In this document: one piece after another, positions 1 through 6,645 of the stretch
Numbering within the stretch: the stretch's first letter is position 1
How the letters are laid out: every line of letters starts with the position of its first letter
Assembly (NCBI GenBank): GCA_020438525.1
Contig: JAGQUL010000156.1
Coordinates: 454-8,771, forward strand
Length of the DNA: 8,318 bases
DNA from: Thermoleophilia bacterium
Lineage (GTDB): Bacteria > Actinomycetota > Thermoleophilia > Gaiellales > SKUG01
Direction: 5' to 3'
Program-made: the position numbers and the translations under genes
Notes under the pieces: model-generated
Databases searched by the model: none
What the model was told of the DNA's origin: nothing
Seen by the model: the letters and a program-made list of their open reading frames with translations, nothing else

Positions 1-365
1 ACTACGACGCCTACTACGGTCAGGCACAGAAGGTCCGTACGCTGATCGCACAGGACTTCGCGAAGGTGTTCGAGCACTGCGACCTGGTCGTGGGACCCAC
101 CTCGCCCACCGTTGCGTTCGGCATCGGCGAGCGCATGGACGACCCGCTCGCGATGTACGCGTCCGACCTGTGCACGATCCCGGTCAACCTCGCGGCTCTG
201 CCCGGCATCTCGATCCCGTCCGGACTCGCGAGCGGCCTGCCGGTCGGGTTCCAGCTGATCGGTCCGGCGTTCAGCGAGAACAAGCTGCTGTCGGCCGCGT
301 GGACGCTGGAGCAGGCGTTCGAGTTCGACACCGTCCCGGCGCGCCTGCGCGCCGCACATGCGTAA
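1..365 (+). CDS. gatA: GatA, Asp-tRNA(Asn)/Glu-tRNA(Gln) amidotransferase subunit A (3' end only)
   Basis: This is the last ~120 residues of the amidase subunit of GatCAB, which releases ammonia from glutamine so that misacylated Glu-tRNA(Gln) or Asp-tRNA(Asn) can be amidated in the cytoplasm. The window opens inside the gene; the reading frame starts at base 3 and ends at TAA 363-365. Seen directly: the family's C-terminal blocks [13 protein letters not shown], a [10 protein letters not shown] strand, and [14 protein letters not shown] followed by [13 protein letters not shown] and a final helix. The amidase-signature Ser-cisSer-Lys catalytic residues lie upstream, outside the window. The adjacent gatB makes the assignment secure, since gatC-gatA-gatB is a common order. 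A general amidase is the only alternative, and the neighbour makes it unlikely. Confidence 0.95.
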   Translation, partial: YDAYYGQAQKVRTLIAQDFAKVFEHCDLVVGPTSPTVAFGIGERMDDPLAMYASDLCTIPVNLAALPGISIPSGLASGLPVGFQLIGPAFSENKLLSAAWTLEQAFEFDTVPARLRAAHA

Positions 366-370
366 GGAAG
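364..370 (+). promoter_or_regulatory. Shine-Dalgarno sequence for gatB
   Basis: AAGGAAG overlaps the gatA stop codon and lies 11 bases before the ATG at 382. It supports that ATG over the in-frame ATG at 358, which sits inside the end of gatA and upstream of this motif. The spacing is slightly long, so the ATG at 400 remains possible but less likely. Confidence 0.5.
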
Positions 371-381
371 CGAGTCACCCG

Positions 382-1860
382 ATGACACTCCAGGCAGAGA
401 TGACCGAGACGCTGATGGACAAGTGGGAGCCCGTGATCGGGCTCGAGATCCACCTCCAGCTCAGCACGAAGACCAAGATGTTCTGCCGCTGCCGGCTCGA
501 GTTCGGCGCCGAGCCGAACACGCACGTGTGCCCCGTGTGCCTCGCGCACCCAGGCGTGCTGCCGGTTCCCAACCGCAAGGCGGTCGACTACGCGATCATG
601 ATCGGCCTCGCGCTCAACTGCGAGATCGCCGATCGCACCACCTTCAGCCGCAAGAACTACTTCTACGCCGACAGCCCCAAGGCGTACCAGATCAGCCAGT
701 ACGAGGACCCGATCTGCGGCGAGGGACACCTCGACGTGCCGGACGGACAGGGCGGCAGCTTCCGGGTCGGCATCACGCGCGCGCACATGGAGGAGGACGC
801 GGCCAAGCTCGTCCACGCCGGCTCGAGCGGCCGGATCGCCGACAGCTCGCACTCGTTCGTCGACTTCAACCGCGTCGGCACGCCGCTCGTGGAGGTCGTG
901 ACCGAGCCCGACATCCGCACGCCGGAGCAGGCCAAGCAGTTCCTGCAGCTGCTCAAGACGACGATCGAGACGATCGGCGTGAGCGACTGCAACATGGAGG
1001 AGGGCTCGCTGCGCTGCGACGCGAACATCAGCGTGCGGCCCCGCGGCAGCGAGGAGTTCGGCACCAAGACCGAGCTCAAGAACATGAACTCGTTCCGCTT
1101 CATCGAGCGCGGCATCCACGCCGAGCTCGCGCGCCAGATCGACCTGCTCGAGCGTGGCGAGAGCGTCGAGCAGGCCACCATGCACTTCGATCCGAACACC
1201 GGATCGATCCGCCAGCTCCGGAGCAAGGAGGCGGCGCACGACTACCGCTACTTCCCGGAGCCCGACCTGGTGCCGATCGAGGTCGCGCCCGAGCACGTCG
1301 AGCGCGTGCGCGGCGACATGGTCGAGCTGCCGCTTGCGCGCATGAAGCGCTTCGAGCAGCAGTACGGCCTGTCGGCATACGACTCCGAGGTGCTCAATGC
1401 CACCAAGGAGACCGCAGACTTCTACGAGGACGCGGTCGGTGCCGCCTCCGACGCCGACGCGAAGCTCGTCGCCAACTGGACCATGGGCGAGCTGGCCGCG
1501 CTGCAGAAGGACGGCAAGGACGTCGAGCCGACCCAGCTCGCCGCGCTCGTCGACCTGGTCGCGAAGAAGACGATCAGCGGCGCGGTGGCCAAGGAGCTGC
1601 TCGTGCGGATCGCCGACGAGGGCATCGACCCGACCGAGGTCGTCGAGGCCGAGGGCCTGGCGCAGGTCAGCGACTCCGGCGCGCTGCTCGAGATCATCAC
1701 CAGGATCCTCGACGACAACCCCAGGCAGGTCGAGCAGTACAAGGGCGGCAAGGAGACCCTCGTGGGCTTCTTCGTCGGCCAGGTGATGAAGGCCATGCAG
1801 GGCAAGGCCGACCCCGCTGCAGCCAAGGACCTGATCACCGAGGAGCTCGGCCGGCGCTGA
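382..1860 (+). CDS. gatB: GatB, Asp-tRNA(Asn)/Glu-tRNA(Gln) amidotransferase subunit B
   Basis: GatB is the kinase/transamidase subunit of GatCAB: it phosphorylates the misacylated aminoacyl group on tRNA and uses ammonia channelled from GatA. From ATG 382 the product is 492 residues, close to the family's usual 475-500. Visible in order: the N-terminal WEPVIGLEIH block (~15-24); a cysteine set C35-x-C37 and C50-x-x-C53, as in GatB proteins with a structural zinc site; FSRKNYFYADSPKAYQISQ (~88-106); VDFNRVGTPLVEVVTEPD (~160-177); CNMEEGSLRCDANIS (~203-217); TELKNMNSF (~230-238); KEAAHDYRYFPEPDL (~282-296). A C-terminal YqeY-like tRNA-binding domain ends in GGKETLVGFFVGQVMKAMQGKA (~456-476). 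It follows gatA by 16 bases with a Shine-Dalgarno motif, so the two are presumably cotranscribed. An upstream in-frame ATG at 358 would add 8 residues and overlap gatA. Nothing is missing or unusual. Confidence 0.97.
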   Translation: MTLQAEMTETLMDKWEPVIGLEIHLQLSTKTKMFCRCRLEFGAEPNTHVCPVCLAHPGVLPVPNRKAVDYAIMIGLALNCEIADRTTFSRKNYFYADSPKAYQISQYEDPICGEGHLDVPDGQGGSFRVGITRAHMEEDAAKLVHAGSSGRIADSSHSFVDFNRVGTPLVEVVTEPDIRTPEQAKQFLQLLKTTIETIGVSDCNMEEGSLRCDANISVRPRGSEEFGTKTELKNMNSFRFIERGIHAELARQIDLLERGESVEQATMHFDPNTGSIRQLRSKEAAHDYRYFPEPDLVPIEVAPEHVERVRGDMVELPLARMKRFEQQYGLSAYDSEVLNATKETADFYEDAVGAASDADAKLVANWTMGELAALQKDGKDVEPTQLAALVDLVAKKTISGAVAKELLVRIADEGIDPTEVVEAEGLAQVSDSGALLEIITRILDDNPRQVEQYKGGKETLVGFFVGQVMKAMQGKADPAAAKDLITEELGRR

Positions 1861-1912
1861 GCCCGAATCGCCGTTGCGTGAATTGACACTGTCGTTTTGG
1901 TGCTCGCACGGG

Positions 1913-1918
1913 TAACGT
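1913..1918 (+). promoter_or_regulatory. Putative -10 element of the serine operon, leaderless start
   Basis: TAACGT fits the actinobacterial -10 consensus TANNNT and lies exactly six bases before the ATG at 1925, so the transcript would begin at the start codon. No Shine-Dalgarno motif precedes that ATG. A perfect TTGACA stands at 1883-1888, but 24 bases from the -10 is too far for a normal sigma-70-type pair; at 17-18 bases there is only a weak match. The TTGACA runs into a small palindrome, GACA-C-TGTC at 1885-1893, which could be a protein-binding site but is short enough to be chance. The 64 bases between gatB and this gene hold nothing else recognisable. Confidence 0.4.
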
Positions 1919-1924
1919 GTGCGC

Positions 1925-3112
1925 ATGACGTTCATGCACCCACGCAAGACCCACCTCTTCACGCCCGGCCCCACGCCGGTTCCCGATGCCGTGCTCCGGG
2001 AGCTCAGCGCGCCGATCATCCACCACCGCACGCCGCAGTGGCAGGAGTCGTTCGGCGAGGTCCTGGAAGGCCTCAAGCGCGTGTTCGGTACCGAACACGA
2101 CGTCGCGACGTTCGGCGCGTCGGGCTCCGGCGCCATGGAAAGCGCCGTGGCGAACCTGGTCCGTCCTGGCGACGAGGTCGTCGTCGCCACCCACGGGCGG
2201 TTCGGGATGCGCTGGGCACAGATGGCCGAGCGCTACGGCGCGACCGTCCGGATCAACGAGACGGAGCGCGGGCGTCGCCCCGACCCGCACGAGGTCGGAT
2301 CGTTCGTCGCGCGTCACCCCGACGCGAAGGTGGTGTTCTGCACGCACTCGGAGACGAGCACCGGTGCCGTGAGCGACGCGCAGGCGGTCGCCTCGTCGAT
2401 CAAGGCGCAGGCGGGCGACGACGCGATGCTCGTGCTCGACGCGATCAGCTCGCTCGGTGCCGCGCCGGTGAAGGCCGACGAGTGGGGCTGGGACTGCGTG
2501 GTGGCGGGGTCGCAGAAGGCGCTCATGGTGCCGCCGGGGCTCGCGTTTGCCTCGATCTCCCCGCGCGCGCTCGAGCACGCACGGGAGACATCCGACGGTC
2601 GCTGGTACTTCGACTGGGCCAAGACCGTCGATGCGCACCGCAAGTCCCCGGCGTCGACGCCGGTCACGCCGGCGCTCACGATCGTGCTCGGGCTGAAGGT
2701 CGCGCTCGAGCTGATCTTCGACGAGGGCCTCGACAACGTGTACGCCCGCCACGTGCGGCTCGGTCGGGCGACGCGCGCCGCGGTGCACGCGCTGGGCTTC
2801 GAGCTGTTCAGCCCCGACGACGACAGCTCCGTCGCGCTCACGGCCGTGAAGGTGCCCGAGGGCGTCGACGGCACGAAGATCCCGTCCAAGCTCAAGGAGT
2901 ACGGCGTGACGATCGCCGGCGGGCAGGACGACCTCAAGGGACAGATCTTCCGGCTCGGCCACTGCGGCTGGGTCAACGAGCTCGACGTGGTACTGATGAT
3001 CGCCGCGCTTGAGCGCGGGCTCACCGAGCTCGGCATGGACATCGAGCCGGGAGCCGGCGTTGCGGCCGCGCAGCGCAGCTTCCTGGCGCAGGGCGTGGAG
3101 GTTCCCGCATGA
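1925..3112 (+). CDS. Class V PLP-dependent aminotransferase (alanine/serine-glyoxylate or phosphoserine type)
   Basis: A fold-type I, class V aminotransferase of 395 residues in the alanine-glyoxylate/serine-pyruvate group. Seen: the N-terminal FTPGPTPVP block (12-20) with HHRTP (33-37) that shapes the active site; the phosphate-loop region ASGSGAME (65-72); Asp172 in LVLDAISSLG, which contacts the pyridine nitrogen; PLP lysine K198 in AGSQKALMVPPG; and Arg343 in FRLGHCG, the likely substrate-carboxylate arginine. The gene overlaps serA by four bases (ATGA), so translation is coupled. SerA makes 3-phosphohydroxypyruvate, so the natural inference is that this enzyme transaminates it to phosphoserine in place of a classical SerC. 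Serine:pyruvate or alanine:glyoxylate activity is the alternative, and sequence reading cannot separate them, so no symbol is given. ATG 1925 was chosen because a -10 element sits six bases upstream; GTG 1919 and ATG 1934 are other in-frame options. Confidence 0.9.
   Translation: MTFMHPRKTHLFTPGPTPVPDAVLRELSAPIIHHRTPQWQESFGEVLEGLKRVFGTEHDVATFGASGSGAMESAVANLVRPGDEVVVATHGRFGMRWAQMAERYGATVRINETERGRRPDPHEVGSFVARHPDAKVVFCTHSETSTGAVSDAQAVASSIKAQAGDDAMLVLDAISSLGAAPVKADEWGWDCVVAGSQKALMVPPGLAFASISPRALEHARETSDGRWYFDWAKTVDAHRKSPASTPVTPALTIVLGLKVALELIFDEGLDNVYARHVRLGRATRAAVHALGFELFSPDDDSSVALTAVKVPEGVDGTKIPSKLKEYGVTIAGGQDDLKGQIFRLGHCGWVNELDVVLMIAALERGLTELGMDIEPGAGVAAAQRSFLAQGVEVPA
3097..3101 (+). promoter_or_regulatory. 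Shine-Dalgarno sequence for serA
   Basis: GGAGG lies inside the 3' end of the aminotransferase gene with seven bases before the serA ATG at 3109. The spacing is near ideal and fixes that ATG as the start. It contrasts with the absence of such a motif before the operon's first gene. Confidence 0.75.
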
Positions 3113-4758
3113 CGACGACGACCACCACCGCGCCAGGCGCCGAGGCCGCGGCGACCGAGGCCGGCGAGCGCCCACGGGTACTGATCGCGGAGAAGATCGC
3201 GCAGGCCGGCATCGACTCGATCGCCGAGCAGTGCGACGTGGAGGTCGCCGACGGCTGGGACCTCGACACGCTCACCAGCCGGATCGGCGAGTTCGACGCG
3301 ATCGTGATCCGCAGCGCGACGAAGATGACGCCGGAGCTGATCGAGGCCGGCACCAACCTTCGCGTGATCGGCCGGGCCGGAGTCGGCGTCGACAACGTCG
3401 ACCTCGACGCGGCATCGACGCGCGGCATCGTGGTGGTGAACGCACCCACGAGCAACGTGCTGAGCGTCGCCGAGCACACGCTCGGGATCCTGCTCGCGCT
3501 CGCCCGCAACGTGACTCGCGGCGATTCGACGCTGCGCCAGGGCGAGTGGCAGCGCTCGAAGCTCAAGGGCGTCGAGCTCGCCGGGCGCACGCTCGTGCTG
3601 CTCGGTGCGGGTCGCATCGGCCAGCTCGTCGCGGCCCGGGCTCGCGCATTCGGCATGCGCGTGGTGGGCTACGACCCGTTCCTTCCTGCGGAACGATTCG
3701 TGCGCATCGACGTCGAGCGGGCCGAGACGATCGAGGAGGCGCTCGGCCAGGCCGACGTGATCAGCCTGCACATGCCGCTCACGCCCGACACGCGCGGGAT
3801 GGTCGACGACGCCCTGCTCGCCTCGGTGAAGCCGGGCGCGCTGCTGGTGAACACGGCGCGTGGTGCGCTGTGCGACCTCGACGCGCTGCAGCGTGCGCTC
3901 GATGCCGGCACGCTCGGTGGCGCTGCGCTCGACGTGTTCCCCGAGGAGCCGCCGCCCGCGCACCCGCTCTTCGAGCGCAGCGACGTGGTGCTGACTCCGC
4001 ATCTGGCGGCATCGACGGTCGAGGCGCAGGATCGCGCCGGCACGCAGGTGGCAGACCAGGTCGTGGCAGCGCTGTGCGGTGGCGTGGTGACGAGCGCCGT
4101 GAACGTTCCGGCGATCGGGCCGGAGGAGCTCGAGGTGCTGCAGCCGTGGATGCCGCTGGCGTCGCGTCTCGCGCGCCTTGCAGACCAGCTCGTGGCGGGG
4201 CCGCCCAGCTCGCTGCACGTCAACAGCCGCGGTGAGCTCGCCTCGTTCGGCACGCGCATGCTCGTGACCGGTGCGCTCGTGGGCCTGCTCGCGGGATCGA
4301 CCGACGAGCCCGTGAACGCGGTGAACGCGGTGCATGTCGCAGAGCGTCGCGGGCTGGACGTGACCGAGGCTGCGGAAGATGCGGCGACCACCTACCGCAG
4401 CGTGCTGAGCGTGCGAGTGGGCGGCAACGACCGGATCGCAAAGGCGTCCGGCACGCTGATCGGGGGACCCGGTCCGGCCGCACGTCCGTGGCTGACGCGG
4501 CTCGTCGGGTTCGACCTCGACATCGAGCTCACGAGGCACATGGCGTTCTTCCGATACCGCGACGTGCCCGGCGTGATCGGTCACGTCGGCACCGCGTTCG
4601 GCGATGCGGGGATCAACATCGCGAACATGAGCGTCGCTCGCCGTGACGGGCTGGCGCTCATGGCCGTGAGCTTCGACGAGGCGCCGCCCCAGCGGGCGAT
4701 CGATCGGATCGCGGCAGCGGTGGAGTGCGAGATCGCACACGCCGTCGACCTCGGATGA
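3109..4758 (+). CDS. serA: D-3-phosphoglycerate dehydrogenase, long form with ACT domain
   Basis: Oxidises 3-phosphoglycerate to 3-phosphohydroxypyruvate with NAD+, the first step of phosphorylated serine biosynthesis. At 549 residues it is a long-form enzyme (family ~525-530). In order: a low-complexity Thr/Ala tail (1-20) with six Thr in a row; the split substrate-binding domain; the nucleotide-binding Rossmann fold with GAGRIG (166-171) and Asp189 closing the second strand, favouring NAD over NADP; the catalytic trio Arg251 (NTARG), Glu280 (DVFPEEPP) and His298 (TPHLAAST); an intervening allosteric-substrate-binding-type domain (~330-470) with PVNAVNAVHVAERRG; and a C-terminal ACT domain (~477-549) with RDVPGVIGHVGTAFGDAGINIANM, the usual site of serine feedback. 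Small departures from the commonest motifs (GAG for GLG, HLAAS for HLGAS) keep all catalytic residues. It overlaps the preceding aminotransferase by four bases. Serine inhibition is expected from the ACT domain but is inferred. Confidence 0.97.
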   Translation: MTTTTTTAPGAEAAATEAGERPRVLIAEKIAQAGIDSIAEQCDVEVADGWDLDTLTSRIGEFDAIVIRSATKMTPELIEAGTNLRVIGRAGVGVDNVDLDAASTRGIVVVNAPTSNVLSVAEHTLGILLALARNVTRGDSTLRQGEWQRSKLKGVELAGRTLVLLGAGRIGQLVAARARAFGMRVVGYDPFLPAERFVRIDVERAETIEEALGQADVISLHMPLTPDTRGMVDDALLASVKPGALLVNTARGALCDLDALQRALDAGTLGGAALDVFPEEPPPAHPLFERSDVVLTPHLAASTVEAQDRAGTQVADQVVAALCGGVVTSAVNVPAIGPEELEVLQPWMPLASRLARLADQLVAGPPSSLHVNSRGELASFGTRMLVTGALVGLLAGSTDEPVNAVNAVHVAERRGLDVTEAAEDAATTYRSVLSVRVGGNDRIAKASGTLIGGPGPAARPWLTRLVGFDLDIELTRHMAFFRYRDVPGVIGHVGTAFGDAGINIANMSVARRDGLALMAVSFDEAPPQRAIDRIAAAVECEIAHAVDLG

Positions 4759-4803
4759 CGGGCACGATGCGCGAATCGTGGCCGCACGCGGCCTGCGTGC
4801 CCG
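4759..4803 (+). terminator. Nested inverted repeats after serA, possible terminator or attenuator
   Basis: Directly after the serA stop, a perfect 8-base inverted repeat (CGGGCACG at 4759-4766, CGTGCCCG at 4796-4803) encloses a hairpin GGCCG-CACG-CGGCC (4780-4793). A competing hairpin CACGAT-GCGCGA-ATCGTG (4763-4768 with 4775-4780) shares bases with both, so two mutually exclusive folds exist. There is no following T-run, so this is not a textbook intrinsic terminator, although terminators without a U-tract are reported in actinobacteria. Its position between two transcription units fits termination; attenuation of the downstream pair is the alternative. Confidence 0.35.
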
Positions 4804-4836
4804 CAACCGTGCGAACTGCTGCATCGCGATGACCGA

Positions 4837-4842
4837 TACGCT
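4837..4842 (+). promoter_or_regulatory. Possible -10 element for the DegT-like gene
   Basis: TACGCT matches TANNNT and lies 4 bases before an in-frame GTG (4847) and 10 bases before an ATG (4853). No convincing -35 is visible at 17-18 bases, and the spacing is less exact than at the two other candidate leaderless starts, so support is weak. The 94 bases between serA and the ATG at 4853 otherwise hold only the inverted repeats. Confidence 0.25.
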
Positions 4843-4852
4843 GGGCGTGACG

Positions 4853-5923
4853 ATGATTCCCCGACGAACCGTCCCGCTCTCGGACCAGGACGATCGGACC
4901 CGTGTTCCGGTCGTGCCGCTCACGCGTACCTTCGCGAACGGTCGCGAGCTGGAGCTGGTCGACGAGGTGCTTCGCTCGGGACGCCTGCACGACGGCCCGA
5001 TGCTGCGGCGATTCGAGGAGCGGATCGCGCACGTCACCGGATCGGCCCACACCGTCGCCACGAGCAGCCCCGTCACGGCACTGCAGCTCGTGGCCGCGAC
5101 GTCCGGCTGGGGCATCGGCGACGAGGTCGCGACGTCCCCGTTCGGCGCGATCGGCCCCTCGACGATCGCACGCGTGCTCGGAGTGACCCCGGCGATCGTC
5201 GACATCGACCCGGTGACACTCGGAACCGACGTCAACGCGCTCGCCGCAGCGATCGGCTCGCGAACCCGCGGCGTGATCGCCGTCGACGCGTTCGGCTGGC
5301 CGACCTCGCCCGAGTTGCTCGGCACGATCGCTCGCGACCACGACGTGGTGCTCGTGCAGGACGTGGGCGGTGCGCTCGGCGCGCGAAGCGCTGCACCGAT
5401 CACGCTGATCTCGCTCGATGCGCGATCCCAGGTCGGGGTCGGATCCGGCGCGGTGCTGTGTACGGACGACGCGGCGCTCGCACAGGCATGGCGCGAGCTC
5501 GCCGCGAGCGCAAGCATCGACTGCCGTCTCGGAGACGTGGCTGCGGCGATCGGTCTGGCACAGCTCGAACGGCTTCCGCGGACGATCGCGATGTACGAGC
5601 TGGTCGCCGACGACTACGTGCGGCTGCTCGAGCGAGTTCCCGGCGTGGAGGTTCCGCCCGTGCGCAGCGGCGATCTCGCGCGCTCGTGGTCGCGATTCTG
5701 GATCCTGCTCGACGACTCCGAGGCGCGCGATCGAGTCGCGCGGCAGCTCTCGAGCTCGGGCGTGGAGACCGAGATGCCCGACCCGGTCGAGCATGGCGGT
5801 GCATCGATCGCGACCGCCACAGGCGTTGCCGCGCGTGCGCTGGCGCTGCCATGCTGGCCGCAGCTGTCGCCCCAGCAGCAGGAGCGGATCGTCGCGACGA
5901 TCCACGACGCGATCGAGCAGTGA
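4853..5923 (+). CDS. DegT/DnrJ/EryC1/StrS-fold protein lacking the PLP lysine
   Basis: The fold is that of sugar aminotransferases (DegT/StrS family): GRELELVDEVLRSGRLHDGP..RRFEERIAHVTGS (~30-64), GIGDEV (87-92), VTPAIVDIDPVTLGTDVNAL (111-130), RTRGVIAVDAFGWPT (138-151), VVLVQDVGGALGA (165-177), CRLGDVAAAIGLAQLERLP (224-242) and LPCWPQLSPQQQ (332-343). At 356 residues it is slightly short for the family (~370-400). The expected PLP lysine is absent: in SLDARSQVGVGSG (187-199), in register with the family's SF..xTKxxxxGEGG, the lysine position is Ser192 (codon TCC 5426-5428), and the whole product has no lysine. The phosphate-binding SSGT motif reads SSPV (71-74). Asp170, which would face the pyridine nitrogen, remains. 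Family members without the lysine exist (ColD-type dehydratases use His), but Ser here suggests loss of aldimine chemistry or a non-PLP role. The frame is intact with normal codon use, so it is not an obvious pseudogene. GTG 4847 or ATG 4829 are other possible starts; none has a Shine-Dalgarno motif. The stop overlaps the next gene by four bases. Confidence 0.75.
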   Translation: MIPRRTVPLSDQDDRTRVPVVPLTRTFANGRELELVDEVLRSGRLHDGPMLRRFEERIAHVTGSAHTVATSSPVTALQLVAATSGWGIGDEVATSPFGAIGPSTIARVLGVTPAIVDIDPVTLGTDVNALAAAIGSRTRGVIAVDAFGWPTSPELLGTIARDHDVVLVQDVGGALGARSAAPITLISLDARSQVGVGSGAVLCTDDAALAQAWRELAASASIDCRLGDVAAAIGLAQLERLPRTIAMYELVADDYVRLLERVPGVEVPPVRSGDLARSWSRFWILLDDSEARDRVARQLSSSGVETEMPDPVEHGGASIATATGVAARALALPCWPQLSPQQQERIVATIHDAIEQ

Positions 5924-6624
5924 TCGAACCGGCACGCGATCGCCGCGGTCGCCTGGACGCGGAGCAGCACCCGGAGATCGTCGCACGGGAGCTGCTGGGC
6001 TGGACGATTGCATGCCGCGGAACCGCGGCAGTGCTGACCGAGCTGGAGGCGTACCACCAGGACGAGCCGGCGGCGCACTCGTTCGGCGGGCGACCCACCG
6101 AGCGCACGAAGGGGCTGTTCGGACCGCCCGGAACTGCCTACGTGTACGTCTCGTACGGCATCCACCGGTGCGCCAACCTCGTGACCGGGCCCGACGGAAG
6201 CGGCGAGGCCGTGCTGCTGCGATCGGCGATGCCGGTCGCCGGAGCGGCGAGCATCCGCAGCCGTCGAGCGGCCGGGCGCGGCATCGAGCCATCGACGCTG
6301 CGTGCTCGAGACCTGCTCACCGGACCGGGCCGACTCGCGCAGGGGCTCGACATCCGACTGCAGGACACCGGTCGACCGATCCTGCGCGCAGGTACGTTCG
6401 AGCTCGACGAGGCGCTGGAAGCGGCCACCGACGGGCCGATCGTGTGCTGCTCCCCTGCAGCCGCGGCAGCCGTGGGATTCGACGTTCCGGTCGACCCGTC
6501 GGACGTGCTCGTCGGCCCACGGATCGGAATCACGAAGGCAGTCGAACTGCCGTGGCGATTCGGGATTCGTGAAGCCCACGTATCCAAGCCGTTTCCGCGC
6601 CACGACGGGCTTGGCGGATCGTAG
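5920..6624 (+). CDS. mpg: 3-methyladenine DNA glycosylase (AAG/Mpg family)
   Basis: Monofunctional glycosylase of the alkyladenine (AAG/MPG) family, which excises 3-methyladenine, hypoxanthine and other damaged purines to start base-excision repair. The product is 234 residues, within the usual 190-240. Visible: ARELLGW (22-28); the active-site block TELEAYHQDEPAAHSFGGRPTER, with Glu43 matching the catalytic glutamate (human Glu125), Tyr45 the base-stacking tyrosine (human Tyr127) and His53 (human His136, one residue closer here); GLFGPPGTAYVYVSYGIHRCANLV (65-88) with Asn86 matching human Asn169; EAVLLRSAMPVAG (96-108); LLTGPGRLAQGLDI (132-145); and GPRIGITKAVELPWRF (199-214). The frame runs open far upstream, but homology begins just after GTG 5920, which overlaps the DegT-like stop as GTGA, so that codon is taken as the start. 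No clear Shine-Dalgarno motif precedes it, so translation probably depends on the upstream gene. Confidence 0.93.
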   Translation: MIEPARDRRGRLDAEQHPEIVARELLGWTIACRGTAAVLTELEAYHQDEPAAHSFGGRPTERTKGLFGPPGTAYVYVSYGIHRCANLVTGPDGSGEAVLLRSAMPVAGAASIRSRRAAGRGIEPSTLRARDLLTGPGRLAQGLDIRLQDTGRPILRAGTFELDEALEAATDGPIVCCSPAAAAAVGFDVPVDPSDVLVGPRIGITKAVELPWRFGIREAHVSKPFPRHDGLGGS

Positions 6625-6639
6625 CGTTCGTCGTACGAT
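6611..6639 (+). promoter_or_regulatory. Promoter of the EEP-fold gene, leaderless
   Basis: TTGGCG (6611-6616) and TACGAT (6634-6639) are separated by 17 bases, a good primary-sigma-type pair. The -10 lies six bases before the ATG at 6646, so the mRNA would start on or next to the start codon. The -35 is inside the last codons of the glycosylase gene, showing that the EEP gene can be transcribed separately. A GAGG touches the ATG too closely to serve as a ribosome-binding site. Confidence 0.6.
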
Positions 6640-6645
6640 CGAGGC

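Noticed and set aside
1883..1918. TTGACA with TAACGT as a classical -35/-10 pair
   Set aside because: The spacer is 24 bases, well beyond the 16-19 that works. Only the -10 is kept as a candidate.
271..2190. A very long open frame on the minus strand opposite gatB and the class V aminotransferase
   Set aside because: Its translation is Arg/Ala/Val/Leu-rich with no family motifs and lies opposite two well-supported genes. Long antisense open frames are expected at this GC content.
4312..4330. Direct repeat of GTGAACGCG within serA
   Set aside because: It encodes the conserved VNAVNAV segment of phosphoglycerate dehydrogenases, so the repeat follows from the protein sequence.
2314..5517. A minus-strand open frame of more than 1000 codons opposite serA and its neighbours
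   Set aside because: Low-complexity Arg/His/Asp/Ala composition with no recognisable domain, opposite three genes with clear homology; it is a shadow of their codon use.
5458..5919. N-terminal extension of the glycosylase frame, giving a protein of about 388 residues
   Set aside because: The extra part overlaps the DegT-like gene in another frame and is Arg-rich without motifs. The GTG at 5920 begins just before the homologous region and gives the normal family length.
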